Part shown: positions 45,109 to 53,775 of the stretch, piece by piece
Layout of the letters: each line of letters begins with the position of its first letter
How positions within the stretch are numbered: the first letter of the stretch is position 1
Source of the DNA: an uncultured Chloroflexota bacterium
GTDB taxonomy: Bacteria; Chloroflexota; Anaerolineae; Anaerolineales; Anaerolineaceae
Reading direction: 5' to 3'
NCBI GenBank assembly: GCA_902791025.1
Contig: CADATZ010000002.1
Span: 186,001 to 250,000 of the forward strand
Length of the DNA: 64,000 bases
The notes under the pieces: generated by a model
The model's input: the letters and a program-made list of their open reading frames with translations, nothing else
Told to the model about the DNA's origin: nothing
Database searches by the model: none
Made by a program: the position numbers and the translations under genes

Positions 45109-45132
45109 TCTTCCTTCTTCATCCTTCATTAT

Positions 45133-45825
45133 CTATAGTTTTCTCAGCATAGATTCAAGTGCGGTCTTCTGCGACGTACCGGCATCTTTTTCCTTGATGA
45201 TCCTGGCTGGACATCCGGCAACCACCATATTGGCAGGCACATCCTCGATCACAACCGCACCAGCGGCCACTACAGCATTTTCACCGATATGGACCCCCTC
45301 GATCACGACCGCATTGGCACCAATCAGAACATTATCTTCCACGATCACAGGCGTCGCGGAAGCCGGTTCGATCACACCCGCCAGAACTGCACCGGCACCG
45401 ACATGACAGTGCCTGCCGACAGTCGCCCGTCCGCCTAAAACCGCTCCCATATCGATCATCGTACCCTCACCAACCACAGCGCCGATATTCAGGATCGCAC
45501 CCATCATAATGACAGCATTCGCTCCGATCTCTACCTGTTCCCGAATAATAGCACCCGGTTCGATCCTTGCGGGAATACCTTTCAAATCAAGCATCGGAAT
45601 CGCACTGTTCCGGCGGTCATTTTCAATAACGATATCGGTTATTTTGTCTTCGTTTTCTTTAAGAATCGGCTCCAGCTCTTTCCATTCACCAAAAACGATC
45701 TTATCCCCGGCACCGAAAACCTTCGCATTGCCCCAGTTGATCGGAGCACTTTCCTTCACGTAAAGCTTGACCGGCGTCTTCTTCTCAGCCGTTCCAATGT
45801 AATTGATAATTTCCTGCGCATTCAT
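45133..45825 (-). CDS. dapH: Tetrahydrodipicolinate N-acetyltransferase
   Basis: Acetyl-CoA dependent enzyme of the acetylase branch of DAP synthesis. 230 residues: an N-terminal alpha domain ([21 protein letters not shown]), then left-handed beta helix hexapeptides from about 85 ([46 protein letters not shown]) ending [11 protein letters not shown]. This is the DapH form, not the DapD succinylase. ATGATG at 45828/45825 gives two possible starts; heptamer-like sequence precedes them. It implies an N-acetyl-DAP aminotransferase and deacetylase; the latter may be the M20 gene. Confidence 0.94.
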   Translation of the reverse strand: MNAQEIINYIGTAEKKTPVKLYVKESAPINWGNAKVFGAGDKIVFGEWKELEPILKENEDKITDIVIENDRRNSAIPMLDLKGIPARIEPGAIIREQVEIGANAVIMMGAILNIGAVVGEGTMIDMGAVLGGRATVGRHCHVGAGAVLAGVIEPASATPVIVEDNVLIGANAVVIEGVHIGENAVVAAGAVVIEDVPANMVVAGCPARIIKEKDAGTSQKTALESMLRKL

Positions 45826-45847
45826 CATAATACTCAACACCTAACAC

Positions 45848-46591
45848 CTAATTAAGCATATCCTTCATGGTGTACAATCCGGCACTCTTTTCATAAAGGA
45901 AAGCAGCAGCTTTCAGTGCGCCTTCAGCAAAAAGAGCACGGTTTTCCGCCTCATGCTTGATCGTAATGGTCTCATTTCCATTGGAAATGATGATCTCATG
46001 TGTTCCGACTTCATTACCCAGACGGATCGAATGAATACCGATTTCCTCCGGAGTTCGCTTGCCGTTTTCATGCCGGCCGATATTGAACACAGCATTTTCA
46101 CGGACCTCATGAAGCGCATTGGCAAGCATCAGCGCGGTACCGCTGGGAACATCCAGTTTGCGGTTATGATGCTTTTCGATGATCTCGATATCCGCTTCCG
46201 GAAAGGCCGCGGCAGCCCGCTTGGCGATATCCGCAAGAACCGCGATCCCGACGGACATATTGGCAGAGAAGAAGACCGGAATATTCTCCGCGGTAGCATA
46301 GATCAGCTCACGCTCAACTTCGGTCTGTCCGGTAGTCGCGACAACCACCGGGAGATTTCGTTCCGTGCAATACGTCAGCAATGTTTCCGTACTGCTGTGA
46401 TTGGAAAAGTCCACGACCACATCAGCCGCACCGCTGAATTCATCCAACGATGAGAAAACAGCATTCGACGGATCAGAGGCAAGTTCCGGACTCACACGGG
46501 CAGCAAGCTCCGCGCCGCAGCGGCCTTCTTCAGCCATACGGCAGACGATCTGCCCCATGTGTCCGCCAGCTCCATGTACCAGGATCTTCAT
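45848..46591 (-). CDS. dapB: 4-hydroxy-tetrahydrodipicolinate reductase
   Basis: NAD(P)H-dependent second committed step of DAP synthesis. 247 residues from the ATG at 46591, preceded by GGAGGG; the longer frame lies in the dapA 3' end. Seen: MKILVHGAGGHMGQIV nucleotide fold, DFSNHSSTETLL, VVATTGQTEVE, FFSANMSVGIAVLADI, EKHHNRKLDVPSGTALMLA with the catalytic His-His-Lys set, and GNEVGTHEIII. It begins 8 bp after the dapA stop. Confidence 0.96.
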   Translation of the reverse strand: MKILVHGAGGHMGQIVCRMAEEGRCGAELAARVSPELASDPSNAVFSSLDEFSGAADVVVDFSNHSSTETLLTYCTERNLPVVVATTGQTEVERELIYATAENIPVFFSANMSVGIAVLADIAKRAAAAFPEADIEIIEKHHNRKLDVPSGTALMLANALHEVRENAVFNIGRHENGKRTPEEIGIHSIRLGNEVGTHEIIISNGNETITIKHEAENRALFAEGALKAAAFLYEKSAGLYTMKDMLN

Positions 46592-46599
46592 ACACCCTC

Positions 46600-47490
46600 C
46601 TATGCGATCAACCCGTGACCGCGCATGATATCCAGCAGCACCTGTTCGTGAGCGCTTTCCATGGTTGTCAGCGGCAGACGGACATAATTCTCGCAATACC
46701 CCATAGCAGCCATGGCAGCCTTGACCGGGATCGGATTAACTTCGCAGAAGAGTGCCTTGACCAGCGGCATCAGCTGACACTGCAGGTCTGCACTGCCTTC
46801 CACGTCACCATTGAAGAAACGGGTACAGATATCGACTGTTTCCTTCGGCATTACATTGGAAAGCACGGAAATCACTCCCGCACCTCCCATGGCAAGGATC
46901 GGCGTGATTTGATCGTCGTTTCCGGACCAGATATCCAGACGGCCTTTGACGATTCCGGCGGTCTCAACGATTTTTGCTATATTGCCGTTCGCTTCCTTGA
47001 TTCCGGTGATATTCGGGTGATCCGCAAGCACATCATACGTAGCGGGTTCAATATTCACACCTGTTCTGGACGGTACATTGTAAAGGATCAGCGGCTTGTC
47101 AACAGCGTTGGCAATGGCAGTATACATTTCAATCAACCCACGCTGAGTTGCTTTATTGTAATATGGCGTAACGCAAAGCAGCGCGTCATATCCGAGCTCA
47201 CAGGCTTCCTTTGAAAGGCTGATGGCATAATTCGTGTCATTGGAACCTGTTCCTGCGATCATTGGGACACGCCCGGCTGCACGTTCGATTGCATAGCGCA
47301 TCACTTCCCGGTGTTCCTCATCGGAAAGGGTGGACCCTTCACCGGTCGTCCCGGCGATGACCAACGCATTGATACCGCTTTCGATTTGCCAGTCGATCAG
47401 GCGTCCGAAAGCTTCAAAATCCACACCGGAAGCGGTGAGAGGGGTGACAAGAGCGGTTGCTGCACCGCGAAAGACAGAAGTGGTTTTCAT
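46600..47490 (-). CDS. dapA: 4-hydroxy-tetrahydrodipicolinate synthase
   Basis: Condenses pyruvate with aspartate semialdehyde. 296 residues, class I aldolase barrel: GAATALVTPLTASGVDFEAF, VIAGTTGEGSTLSDEE (substrate Thr-Thr), LILYNVPSRTGV with the catalytic Tyr, ITGIKEANG with the Schiff-base Lys, and GGAGVISVLSNVMP. GGGAG precedes the ATG. First gene of the lysine operon; a lysine riboswitch and terminator occupy the 290 bp upstream, so end-product control by transcription termination is expected. Confidence 0.96.
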   Translation of the reverse strand: MKTTSVFRGAATALVTPLTASGVDFEAFGRLIDWQIESGINALVIAGTTGEGSTLSDEEHREVMRYAIERAAGRVPMIAGTGSNDTNYAISLSKEACELGYDALLCVTPYYNKATQRGLIEMYTAIANAVDKPLILYNVPSRTGVNIEPATYDVLADHPNITGIKEANGNIAKIVETAGIVKGRLDIWSGNDDQITPILAMGGAGVISVLSNVMPKETVDICTRFFNGDVEGSADLQCQLMPLVKALFCEVNPIPVKAAMAAMGYCENYVRLPLTTMESAHEQVLLDIMRGHGLIA

Positions 47491-47536
47491 TGTAAATCTC
47501 CCATAAATGAAATATACTTCTACTGCAACCCACGGG

Positions 47537-47574
47537 ATAAAAAGAACCCGGCTGATACAATTGCATCAGCCGGG
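47537..47574 (-). terminator. Riboswitch-controlled terminator upstream of dapA
   Basis: On the minus strand CCCGGCTGAT (from 47574), 8-base loop, ATCAGCCGGG, then TTCTTTTT. It lies between the lysine aptamer and the dapA start, the expression platform of a lysine OFF switch. Confidence 0.9.
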
Positions 47575-47619
47575 AAATCGTCCAAATTTATGCCTTTTGG
47601 CGTAAATCCAACAATTAAT

Positions 47620-47776
47620 TCATAGCTCTCCGCAACTGCGACAGTCAAACGGATCTTATCCGCTTGCCCAGGGAGGGTTCGCTGCTTCCCCCCTTCGTCG
47701 GCGGCCCCTTTCACGCCCGGCAACGGCTTTGCGATGCCTTTCACCGGAGCTACTCTTGACAACCGAGCCTCTATCC
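47620..47776 (-). promoter_or_regulatory. Lysine riboswitch (L box) aptamer
   Basis: Minus-strand RNA from about 47776 to 47620. Conserved L-box blocks appear in order: GGATAGAGGC at the 5' end, CAAGAGTAG, GGTGAAAGGC, GTGAAAGGGGCCGCCGACGA, GGGCAAGC, ACTGTCGCAGTTGCGGAGAG and the closing GCTATG that pairs with ATAG to form P1. The position before dapA plus a following intrinsic terminator fits lysine-dependent premature termination. A TTGACA -35-like box lies at 47826-47831 with an AT-rich -10 region near 47803-47808. Confidence 0.92.
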
Positions 47777-47884
47777 TTTAATTGCAATATTCAGTTGTCT
47801 ATATAAAACCATCAAAACCGAATTTTGTCAATCGGATAGATGAATTTTCGTTACACAGGGTATATTTATTCAGGACTGAACATA

Positions 47885-47940
47885 TAGGGTCCGGAATCTT
47901 GCGCAGCGCAAACACAAGCGTGCCTGTCCCTAAATGCGTC
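47885..47940. repeat. GGGAC-type palindromic repeat, diverged copy
   Basis: TAGGGTCCGG...CTTGCGCAGCGCAA...GTGCCTGTCCCTAAATGCG: outer GGG-C/CTGTCCC arms and an inner TTGCGC-A-GCGCAA hairpin. In the gap upstream of the lysine riboswitch. Confidence 0.6.
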
Positions 47941-47954
47941 ATATATGCACAAAT

Positions 47955-47979
47955 TAAAAAAACCGTCAAACTGACGGTT
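47955..47979 (-). terminator. Rho-independent terminator after the cupin gene
   Basis: AACCGTCA-AAC-TGACGGTT hairpin (47961-47979) with a seven-A run on its left, which is a T-run on the minus strand, 54 bp beyond the cupin stop. Confidence 0.85.
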
Positions 47980-48032
47980 ATGAATTACTCAATTCTTTAG
48001 GAATGTGAATAGGGCAGTAGACCTATGTCCTA

Positions 48033-48377
48033 TTACACCCTGCCAAAATCGTCCTCGATGCGTTCAATGTCGTCTTCTGGACAGATCCCCATTTGGGTTT
48101 CGATAAAGACCAGCGGTTCGGATTCGGTGTTGTTTTCTATGCGGTGAATGGTATATTTCGGGATGTTCAGCACATCGCCCTTTTTGACCGGGAAGCTCTC
48201 CTTCCCAAGGGTCATGATGCCGCTGCCTTCCACGATCACCCAGGTTTCCGCACGGAGCTTATGGCGCTGCAGGCTCAGACGTTTTCCGGGAAAGACAAAA
48301 ATCCGCTTCACGCGGTAAGTCGGCTCAAAAATATATTCTTCCCATCGTCCCCAGGGACGGTTATCAAAATCGATCAT
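48033..48377 (-). CDS. Cupin protein, phosphomannose isomerase type II C-terminal-like
   Basis: 114-residue single cupin: RPWGRWEEYIFEPTYRVKRIFV, PGKRLSLQRHKLRAETWVIVEGSG with the metal-site His and Glu, KKGDVLNIPKYTIHRIEN with the second His. This is the isomerase half of bifunctional ManC/AlgA proteins, free-standing here, so a role in mannose-6-phosphate/fructose-6-phosphate interconversion or another sugar step is possible. Usual ManC partner absent. Followed by its own terminator; upstream are heptamer repeats. Confidence 0.82.
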   Translation of the reverse strand: MIDFDNRPWGRWEEYIFEPTYRVKRIFVFPGKRLSLQRHKLRAETWVIVEGSGIMTLGKESFPVKKGDVLNIPKYTIHRIENNTESEPLVFIETQMGICPEDDIERIEDDFGRV

Positions 48378-48394
48378 AATTACCTCGTTTTTAG

Positions 48395-48565
48395 TTAGGG
48401 GATTAGGGTTTAGGGGTTAGGGGTTGGGGATTTGGGGTTGGGGGTGGAAGACTTTAGACTTCAGACTGATTTAACATCATATTTAGACATCTAACGTCTA
48501 ATCCCTAACACCTAACACCTAACACCTAACACCTAATCCCTAACCCCTAATTCCTAATCCCTAAA
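48395..48565. repeat. Inverted pair of heptamer tracts
   Basis: 48395-48448: TTAGTTA, GGGGATT, AGGGTTT, AGGGGTT (twice), GGGGATT, TGGGGTT units. 48490-48564: CTAATCC, four CTAACAC units, then CTAATCC, CTAACCC, CTAATTC, CTAATCC. The second tract is the reverse-complement type, so the gap between the cupin gene and ddl could fold as a very long imperfect hairpin. Confidence 0.85.
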
Positions 48566-48568
48566 ATA

Positions 48569-49609
48569 TCACACCGCCGCGCGGACGATCATGTCGCAGA
48601 GATCCGCATATGAGATCCCCGCGTGACGGGCTTCCTTCGGGAACAGACTGCCGGGCGTCATGCCGGGGAGCGTGTTCGCCTCCAGACAGGTGAAGGATCC
48701 GTCAGCTTCCATCTTGAAATCGATACGGGAATAAAATCCCAGATCCAGGCATTTATGGATCTTCAAAGCCGCCTCCTTCAGGATCTCCGCCTGCTCCGGT
48801 GAAATATCCGCCGGACAGATCTCCTGACTCATGCCGGGCTGATATTTGCTCTCATAATCGAAAAACTCAGCCACCGGGATGATCTCGATCGGTTCCAGCG
48901 CTTTCCCGTCCAGAATGCCGACGTCGAATTCACGTCCGCCGAAATGGGCCTCGCACATCAGATCATCGGAAATCTTTGACGCCTGTTCAAGCGCCTCCCG
49001 GACCTCTTCCTCATTTTCGCATTTATAGGTAGCGATCGAGGAACCACCGCAGGTCGGTTTGACGAACTGCGGGAATCCGAGCGCAATTATGCGGTCCCAA
49101 TGGACATCTTCCGGATAAATCACATGTTCCCAGCGCGCTGTCGGGATGCGGCTGGCCTTCATCAGGTGCTTCGCGATATCCTTGTTCATGGCCTTCACGC
49201 AGCCATAGAAGCCGGAACCGGTGTAATGCACGTTCAGCTGGTCGAAAGTCGCCTGAACCTGACCGTCTTCCCCGCCTTCTCCATGAAGCGCGATAAAGAC
49301 AACATCCGCGAGCTTGCAGATTTCCAGGACATTCTGTCCGAAATTGCAGCCCGTATCCGGTTTTCTTTCCCGCCGAACTTTTTCCAGATCCGGCGGCTCG
49401 GATGGCACGTCGATGACCTGTGGCTGATAATCAGGAAGTTTTTTGAAAAGGGAATCCAGCCCTTCTGTTGGTTTTTCAATTCCCAGGAAGGAGTCGACCA
49501 TCACAACAGCGTGGCCTTTTTCCGCTAACGCATTCGCAATCATTGAACCGGAGGAAAGGGAAACGTCCCGCTCCGGTGAAATTCCGCCCGATAATACAAC
49601 GATTTTCAT
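48569..49609 (-). CDS. ddl: D-alanine--D-alanine ligase
   Basis: ATP-grasp enzyme making the D-Ala-D-Ala end of peptidoglycan stems. 346 residues. Seen: VLSGGISPERDVSLSSG, FIALHGEGGEDGQVQ, GVKAMNKDIAKHLM as a CVKAMNKD variant, FVKPTCGGSSIATYK, EAHFGGREFDVGILDG, FYSRIDFKMEADGSFTCLE, EANTLPGMTPGSLFPKEA. The unit would be consistent with D-Ala ending, and the VanY-like enzyme in this window would act on its product. Flanked on both sides by heptamer tracts, so probably monocistronic. Confidence 0.95.
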   Translation of the reverse strand: MKIVVLSGGISPERDVSLSSGSMIANALAEKGHAVVMVDSFLGIEKPTEGLDSLFKKLPDYQPQVIDVPSEPPDLEKVRRERKPDTGCNFGQNVLEICKLADVVFIALHGEGGEDGQVQATFDQLNVHYTGSGFYGCVKAMNKDIAKHLMKASRIPTARWEHVIYPEDVHWDRIIALGFPQFVKPTCGGSSIATYKCENEEEVREALEQASKISDDLMCEAHFGGREFDVGILDGKALEPIEIIPVAEFFDYESKYQPGMSQEICPADISPEQAEILKEAALKIHKCLDLGFYSRIDFKMEADGSFTCLEANTLPGMTPGSLFPKEARHAGISYADLCDMIVRAAV

Positions 49610-49654
49610 AAAGAATCTCTCCTTTATCCCCTATAGTGCAAAGTTCAGGCCAAG

Positions 49655-49803
49655 TCTGGGGTTTGGGGATTGTGGGTTGGGGGTGGGGTGGGATTAAATG
49701 AAGGATACTGGCCCGGCCCCTGGTCCCTGCCCCCTGACCCCTGACTTCCTTCTTCATTCTTCCCTATTCACTATTCACCATTCACCATTCACTATTCACT
49801 TCA
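49655..49803. repeat. Heptamer-periodic tracts (GGGGTTT and TTCACTA types)
   Basis: 49658-49692: GGGGTTT, GGGGATT, GTGGGTT, GGGGGTG units. 49718-49745: CCCTGGT, CCCTGCC, CCCTGAC, CCCTGAC. 49758-49800: CTATTCA, CTATTCA, CCATTCA, CCATTCA, CTATTCA. Three unit types of the same 7-base period stand side by side between ddl and the large membrane protein gene. Confidence 0.8.
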
Positions 49804-51843
49804 TTACGGGCAGACGATGCCATCCTGTTCGAGGACGGTTTCACGGGGGATGAGAATTTGCACGCCCTGCTCCGGGAAGGTCTCGTAGGGTTCGTAATAG
49901 CACAGCGTCGGGACGGAGACATAGGTCACGAACAGGTCATTTTCCTCACTGAAATCCCCGCCGGCCCCCTGGTACTTGATATGCAGCGGTTCGCTGATGA
50001 TCGCGGCAAAGCGATGCGCCTTCAAATCACGGAAATACGGCTCAAAATACGCCGCGTCATTGGACATGGCCTCATCCATCATCCATTTTTTCTCGTAATC
50101 CGCGATGAGCGGGATCTTCTGCACCGTGCCGAAAGTCAGCAGCTGCCGCTGGTCAATAAAGAGGATATCTTCTTCCGCATGCGCGTCGATCGTCTCCCGG
50201 ATTTTTTCGACCGCGTCAGCAGTAATTTCCGGTCTCGGGTAGATACGCGGGACCGCTGTCGAGAGACTGTCCCAGCAGGGGATGAGCACAGCGATCAGCA
50301 TCAAAAGACAGACGGAACTGTCCTGGCGGATCTTTTCAAAGATCCAGGCGCCCATCCCGGCTTTCCATGCCATGGAAGTGATGATCAGGAGCAGAATCAG
50401 GAACATATCCAGATTGTGCAGGTTCGACCCGCCGCCGATCTTCACCGAGAAGAGCAGACCTGCCCCGAGAAATATGGCGCTGCCGGCATAAAGCAGCAGC
50501 TTCTGCCAGCCGTCCAGCTTCCAGCGGCGCTGATGAGCCCATTGGAGGATCAATATGATAATGGGCAGAGCAGCCAGAGCCAGGCCGGGAATGATGCCGT
50601 ATTTATAGGTCTCATTCGGCCAGAGCCGGTCAAAAAGAAGCGCCTGCCGTCCCAGATAATATTGGAACCAGGCGGGGGTGAAGATCTGCGGGACCGCTTC
50701 CATGGCTTCTGTGGCGGCAGCAGCAGCGCTTTCCGCGGCAGTTTGTGTTTGTGTACCGATATGGAAGAGCGAGGCGAACACATCCCGCTTCATATAGATT
50801 CCCGCACCGGCCAGTCCGGAAAGTCCGACCGCGACTGCTTTCCACCAGCGTTCTTTCTTCGCCTGATCCGTTTTAGCGGCCTTTTTGTCCAGAAAGATCA
50901 GGAACACCGCATAAGCGGAGGGTGCCGCGATCCAGGTCGAACGTGACATGACGGCATAGAATCCTGCCGCAGCCACAAGGATGCAGTTCAGAACCAGAGG
51001 CAGTTTGCTGCCGATCGCCACAAGGATCGCCGCAAGAGTCAAAGGGGTATAGATCGGCCCCTGCATCAGGAAAAGCATCGCCCACAGGCTGAACGCCATC
51101 AGCCGCACGCCTCTGCTGTTTTCATTTTTCCACAGCAGCGCAAGACCAAGCAGCGCGCAGGGAATCGTGAATAAGACATCATTCCAAACGCGGGCAGTAA
51201 CAATGTTGGTACCCGGAAAGAGGTAAATCAGCCCCCACAGGCTTTGCCGTCCGATATCAATATAGGCGGGAATCGTCTGGTCCTGCGGGAAGTTGTAGCG
51301 GTTTTTGCCAAAGAGCACGGAATAGTCCCACATGCGGTTGCCTTCCGACCAGCCGATGCTGAACGGATAGGCAGTGATGTCCTGAAACTGGGTAAGCAGC
51401 ACAAAAGAAGCGCTGAAGATCAATCCACAAATCAGCAGTCCCTCATAACTGATCCCGTTTTCGCGCTCCCAGAACCAGGCTGCCAGGATCACCAGAAAAC
51501 CGCACAGGTAGATGCGGATCCATAAGCCGCGGTAAGGTTCACTGGAATGGATGAAGTTGTAAAATACACCCGGGACCAGGCAGAGCAGCATGGCAGCTGC
51601 GCGGCTCAGAAGACCGACACGGCTTTTCAAACGGACAAACGGTTCAAGCCACTTCGGTTTCCAGATCAGGAGCAGGATAAAGGCCGTTCCGATACACAAA
51701 ATCGCGCAGATCACCAGAAATGAGGGAACGATGCTCCCTTTCTGCAAAAATTCCGCGTAACGGTCATACACCGCCCAGCCGCACTGCACCGAACAGATGA
51801 GCAGGATGACAGTTTCAATAATTCGCGTGGCTTTTTCTCTCAT
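49804..51843 (-). CDS. Large polytopic membrane protein, GT-C/PMT-like, unknown
   Basis: 679 residues with about twelve to fourteen membrane helices and a soluble C-terminal domain (about 560-679). Visible features: an early helix hairpin, ENGISYEGLLICG, a loop with GWSEGNRMWDY of the kind that carries acidic catalytic residues in GT-C enzymes, and a C-terminal part with DAHAEEDILFIDQRQLL. It resembles dolichyl/undecaprenyl-phosphate sugar transferase architecture but lacks a motif I can name. I take the ATG at 51843 because AAGGA precedes it; the frame to 51891 has no ribosome binding site. Divergent from rnhA. Confidence 0.6.
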   Translation of the reverse strand: MREKATRIIETVILLICSVQCGWAVYDRYAEFLQKGSIVPSFLVICAILCIGTAFILLLIWKPKWLEPFVRLKSRVGLLSRAAAMLLCLVPGVFYNFIHSSEPYRGLWIRIYLCGFLVILAAWFWERENGISYEGLLICGLIFSASFVLLTQFQDITAYPFSIGWSEGNRMWDYSVLFGKNRYNFPQDQTIPAYIDIGRQSLWGLIYLFPGTNIVTARVWNDVLFTIPCALLGLALLWKNENSRGVRLMAFSLWAMLFLMQGPIYTPLTLAAILVAIGSKLPLVLNCILVAAAGFYAVMSRSTWIAAPSAYAVFLIFLDKKAAKTDQAKKERWWKAVAVGLSGLAGAGIYMKRDVFASLFHIGTQTQTAAESAAAAATEAMEAVPQIFTPAWFQYYLGRQALLFDRLWPNETYKYGIIPGLALAALPIIILILQWAHQRRWKLDGWQKLLLYAGSAIFLGAGLLFSVKIGGGSNLHNLDMFLILLLIITSMAWKAGMGAWIFEKIRQDSSVCLLMLIAVLIPCWDSLSTAVPRIYPRPEITADAVEKIRETIDAHAEEDILFIDQRQLLTFGTVQKIPLIADYEKKWMMDEAMSNDAAYFEPYFRDLKAHRFAAIISEPLHIKYQGAGGDFSEENDLFVTYVSVPTLCYYEPYETFPEQGVQILIPRETVLEQDGIVCP

Positions 51844-51962
51844 GGTGTTTATCCTTGTTTGTCCGTGAATTTTCCCAAAATACTGCATCAATGATAGAAT
51901 ATTTTCATATCTTATAATATTTTATACTACCCTAACTCAGATGTCAGGATGAAGTTACAAGG

Positions 51963-52409
51963 ATGAATGAAGTAACAATTTATACAGACGGAGCTTGCAG
52001 CGGGAATCCCGGACCGGGTGGGTACGGGGTCGTACTGCAGTCCGGGAAATATGAAAAGGAAATCTCCGGCGGAGAGCCCAGTACCACCAACAACCGCATG
52101 GAATTGATGGCGGTGATCGTGGGGCTGAAGGCGCTCAACCGTCCCTGCAAGGTGACGCTTTATTCCGACTCGCAATACGTCGTGAACATGGTCAAGCTGG
52201 GATGGATGGAAAAGTGGAAACGGAATGGCTGGATGCGGAACAAGTCCGATCCGGCTAAAAATGTTGACCTGCTCAAGCAGCTGGATGAGCTGCTCCATAT
52301 CCATCAGGTTGAAATGATCTGGGTCAAAGGTCACGCGGAGAATCAATATAACAACCGCTGCGATGAACTGGCCGTATCGTTTTATAAGAAGAATTATGGA
52401 TCTATTTAA
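51963..52409 (+). CDS. rnhA: Ribonuclease HI
   Basis: Degrades RNA in RNA-DNA hybrids. 148 residues. Catalytic acidic residues are in place: Asp9 in IYTDGACSGNPGPGGYG, Glu in TTNNRMEL, Asp in LYSDSQYVVN, and the C-terminal WVKGHAENQYNNRCDELA with His and Asp. AAGGATGA precedes the start. The 3' end overlaps xseA by 14 bases, so the two DNA-metabolism genes are coupled. Confidence 0.96.
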   Translation: MNEVTIYTDGACSGNPGPGGYGVVLQSGKYEKEISGGEPSTTNNRMELMAVIVGLKALNRPCKVTLYSDSQYVVNMVKLGWMEKWKRNGWMRNKSDPAKNVDLLKQLDELLHIHQVEMIWVKGHAENQYNNRCDELAVSFYKKNYGSI

Positions 52410-53598
52410 CAATACCGAAAAAATCTTTACCGTCAGCGATATCAACAGCCTTGTCGCGGGAATGATGCGCGCCATACCGGACTTTCAGGACTGCTGGGTG
52501 GCGGGAGAAGTCTCAAAGGTCTCCATCCCGACCTCCGGGCACTGCTACTTCACACTGAAGGATAATACCTCCGAAATGAAGGCTGTCGTCTGGCGGGGAA
52601 ACCTGACCGCAAAGATCCGCGGACTGCTCACCCAGGGGAACGCCATCGAAGCGCACGGATACGTGAGTGTTTATGAACGCGGCGGTTATTACCAGCTGAC
52701 GATCGACTCCGTCCGCCCCAAGGGACGCGGAAACATATACGAAGAATTGGAAAAGCTGCGCAAAAAGCTGGCTGCCGAAGGGCTTTTTGATGAAGAGCGG
52801 AAACGTCCGCTGCCCCGGATTCCCCGCACCATTGGCGTGGTCACCTCGCCTTCCGGTGCGGCACTGCAGGACATTCTGAACACACTGCGCGGACGATGGC
52901 CGCTCGCGGAGGTCTGGCTTTCACCGGCTTCCGTTCAGGGTGACGGTGCCCCGCCGGAGATCATTGCCTCGCTCTTGCGGCTGTACGAGATGAAGCCGGA
53001 TGTCATTATCCTTGCCCGCGGCGGCGGTTCCGCGGAGGACCTGTGGTGCTTCAACGATGAGGCGCTGGTGCGCACCGTCGCGGCGTCTCCGATCCCGCTC
53101 ATCACCGGCGTCGGTCACGAGGTGGATTTCACCCTGGTGGACTATGCCTCCGACGTCCGCGCACCCACACCCACCGGTGCCGCGGTGCGTGCTGTTCCTT
53201 CCCGTGAGGATGTGCTTTCCGAACTGCGCCAGCTGGAACAGCGGCTGGATTGGGCAATGGATGGGACGCTTCAACAGCGCTGGCAGGCACTGGATATTCT
53301 CGAAAAGCGGCTCCTCACCCAGTCACCGGAGAACAAGATCCAAAATGAAAAGAGAGCGCTTGACCAGCTGAGTGCACGTCTCGAGCTGCTGCAGAAGGCG
53401 TATTTCGACAGCCGCCGCAGTGCCTTGGAAGGTCTGGAAAAGCGGCTGCTCTCCCTCAATCCGGAAAACATCATGAAACGGGGCTACGCTTTCGTCCGCC
53501 GGGAAGACAAAATCATCACCTCAGCAAACGACCTCACCACAAACGACCGGATCCACATCCGCTTCGTCGATGGAGAGAAAACAGCGATTGTGGAATAG
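52396..53598 (+). CDS. xseA: Exodeoxyribonuclease VII large subunit
   Basis: Single-strand exonuclease large subunit. 400 residues: N-terminal OB-fold (FTVSDINSLVAGMM, WVAGEVSKVSIPTSGHCYFTLKD), catalytic domain with RTIGVVTSPSGAALQDIL, LARGGGSAEDLWCFNDE, ITGVGHEVDFTLVDYASDVRAPTPTGAA, then coiled-coil helices and the end GYAFVRREDK. I take the ATG at 52396 (MDLFNNTEKIF); the frame start at 52363 lies well inside rnhA. Its partner xseB is 1.5 kb away, separated by a restriction-modification pair. Confidence 0.95.
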   Translation: MDLFNNTEKIFTVSDINSLVAGMMRAIPDFQDCWVAGEVSKVSIPTSGHCYFTLKDNTSEMKAVVWRGNLTAKIRGLLTQGNAIEAHGYVSVYERGGYYQLTIDSVRPKGRGNIYEELEKLRKKLAAEGLFDEERKRPLPRIPRTIGVVTSPSGAALQDILNTLRGRWPLAEVWLSPASVQGDGAPPEIIASLLRLYEMKPDVIILARGGGSAEDLWCFNDEALVRTVAASPIPLITGVGHEVDFTLVDYASDVRAPTPTGAAVRAVPSREDVLSELRQLEQRLDWAMDGTLQQRWQALDILEKRLLTQSPENKIQNEKRALDQLSARLELLQKAYFDSRRSALEGLEKRLLSLNPENIMKRGYAFVRREDKIITSANDLTTNDRIHIRFVDGEKTAIVE

Positions 53599-53775
53599 CT
53601 ACTTTCAATATACTATTGATTACAGTAAAAGAAAAGATGTTAGAATAAAGAATGAATCTTACAATTATTGAGAAAGCTAAAAGTTCCAATAAAAGCTGTC
53701 GTGCAGAACAAATTGGAATCTTACCTAACAAAAATTGTTCATAGCCAATAAAAATGAATTAATACAGGTGTAAAT

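Noticed and set aside
47520..47762. 80-codon open frame on the minus strand upstream of dapA
   Set aside because: It lies exactly over the lysine riboswitch and its terminator; the RNA structure explains the sequence.
48395..48565. CRISPR-like array
   Set aside because: Units are 7 bases long without spacers of constant length and no cas gene is present.
53652..53744. 30-codon frame before the restriction gene, as a possible controller (C) protein
   Set aside because: Too short for a helix-turn-helix controller and no ribosome binding site.
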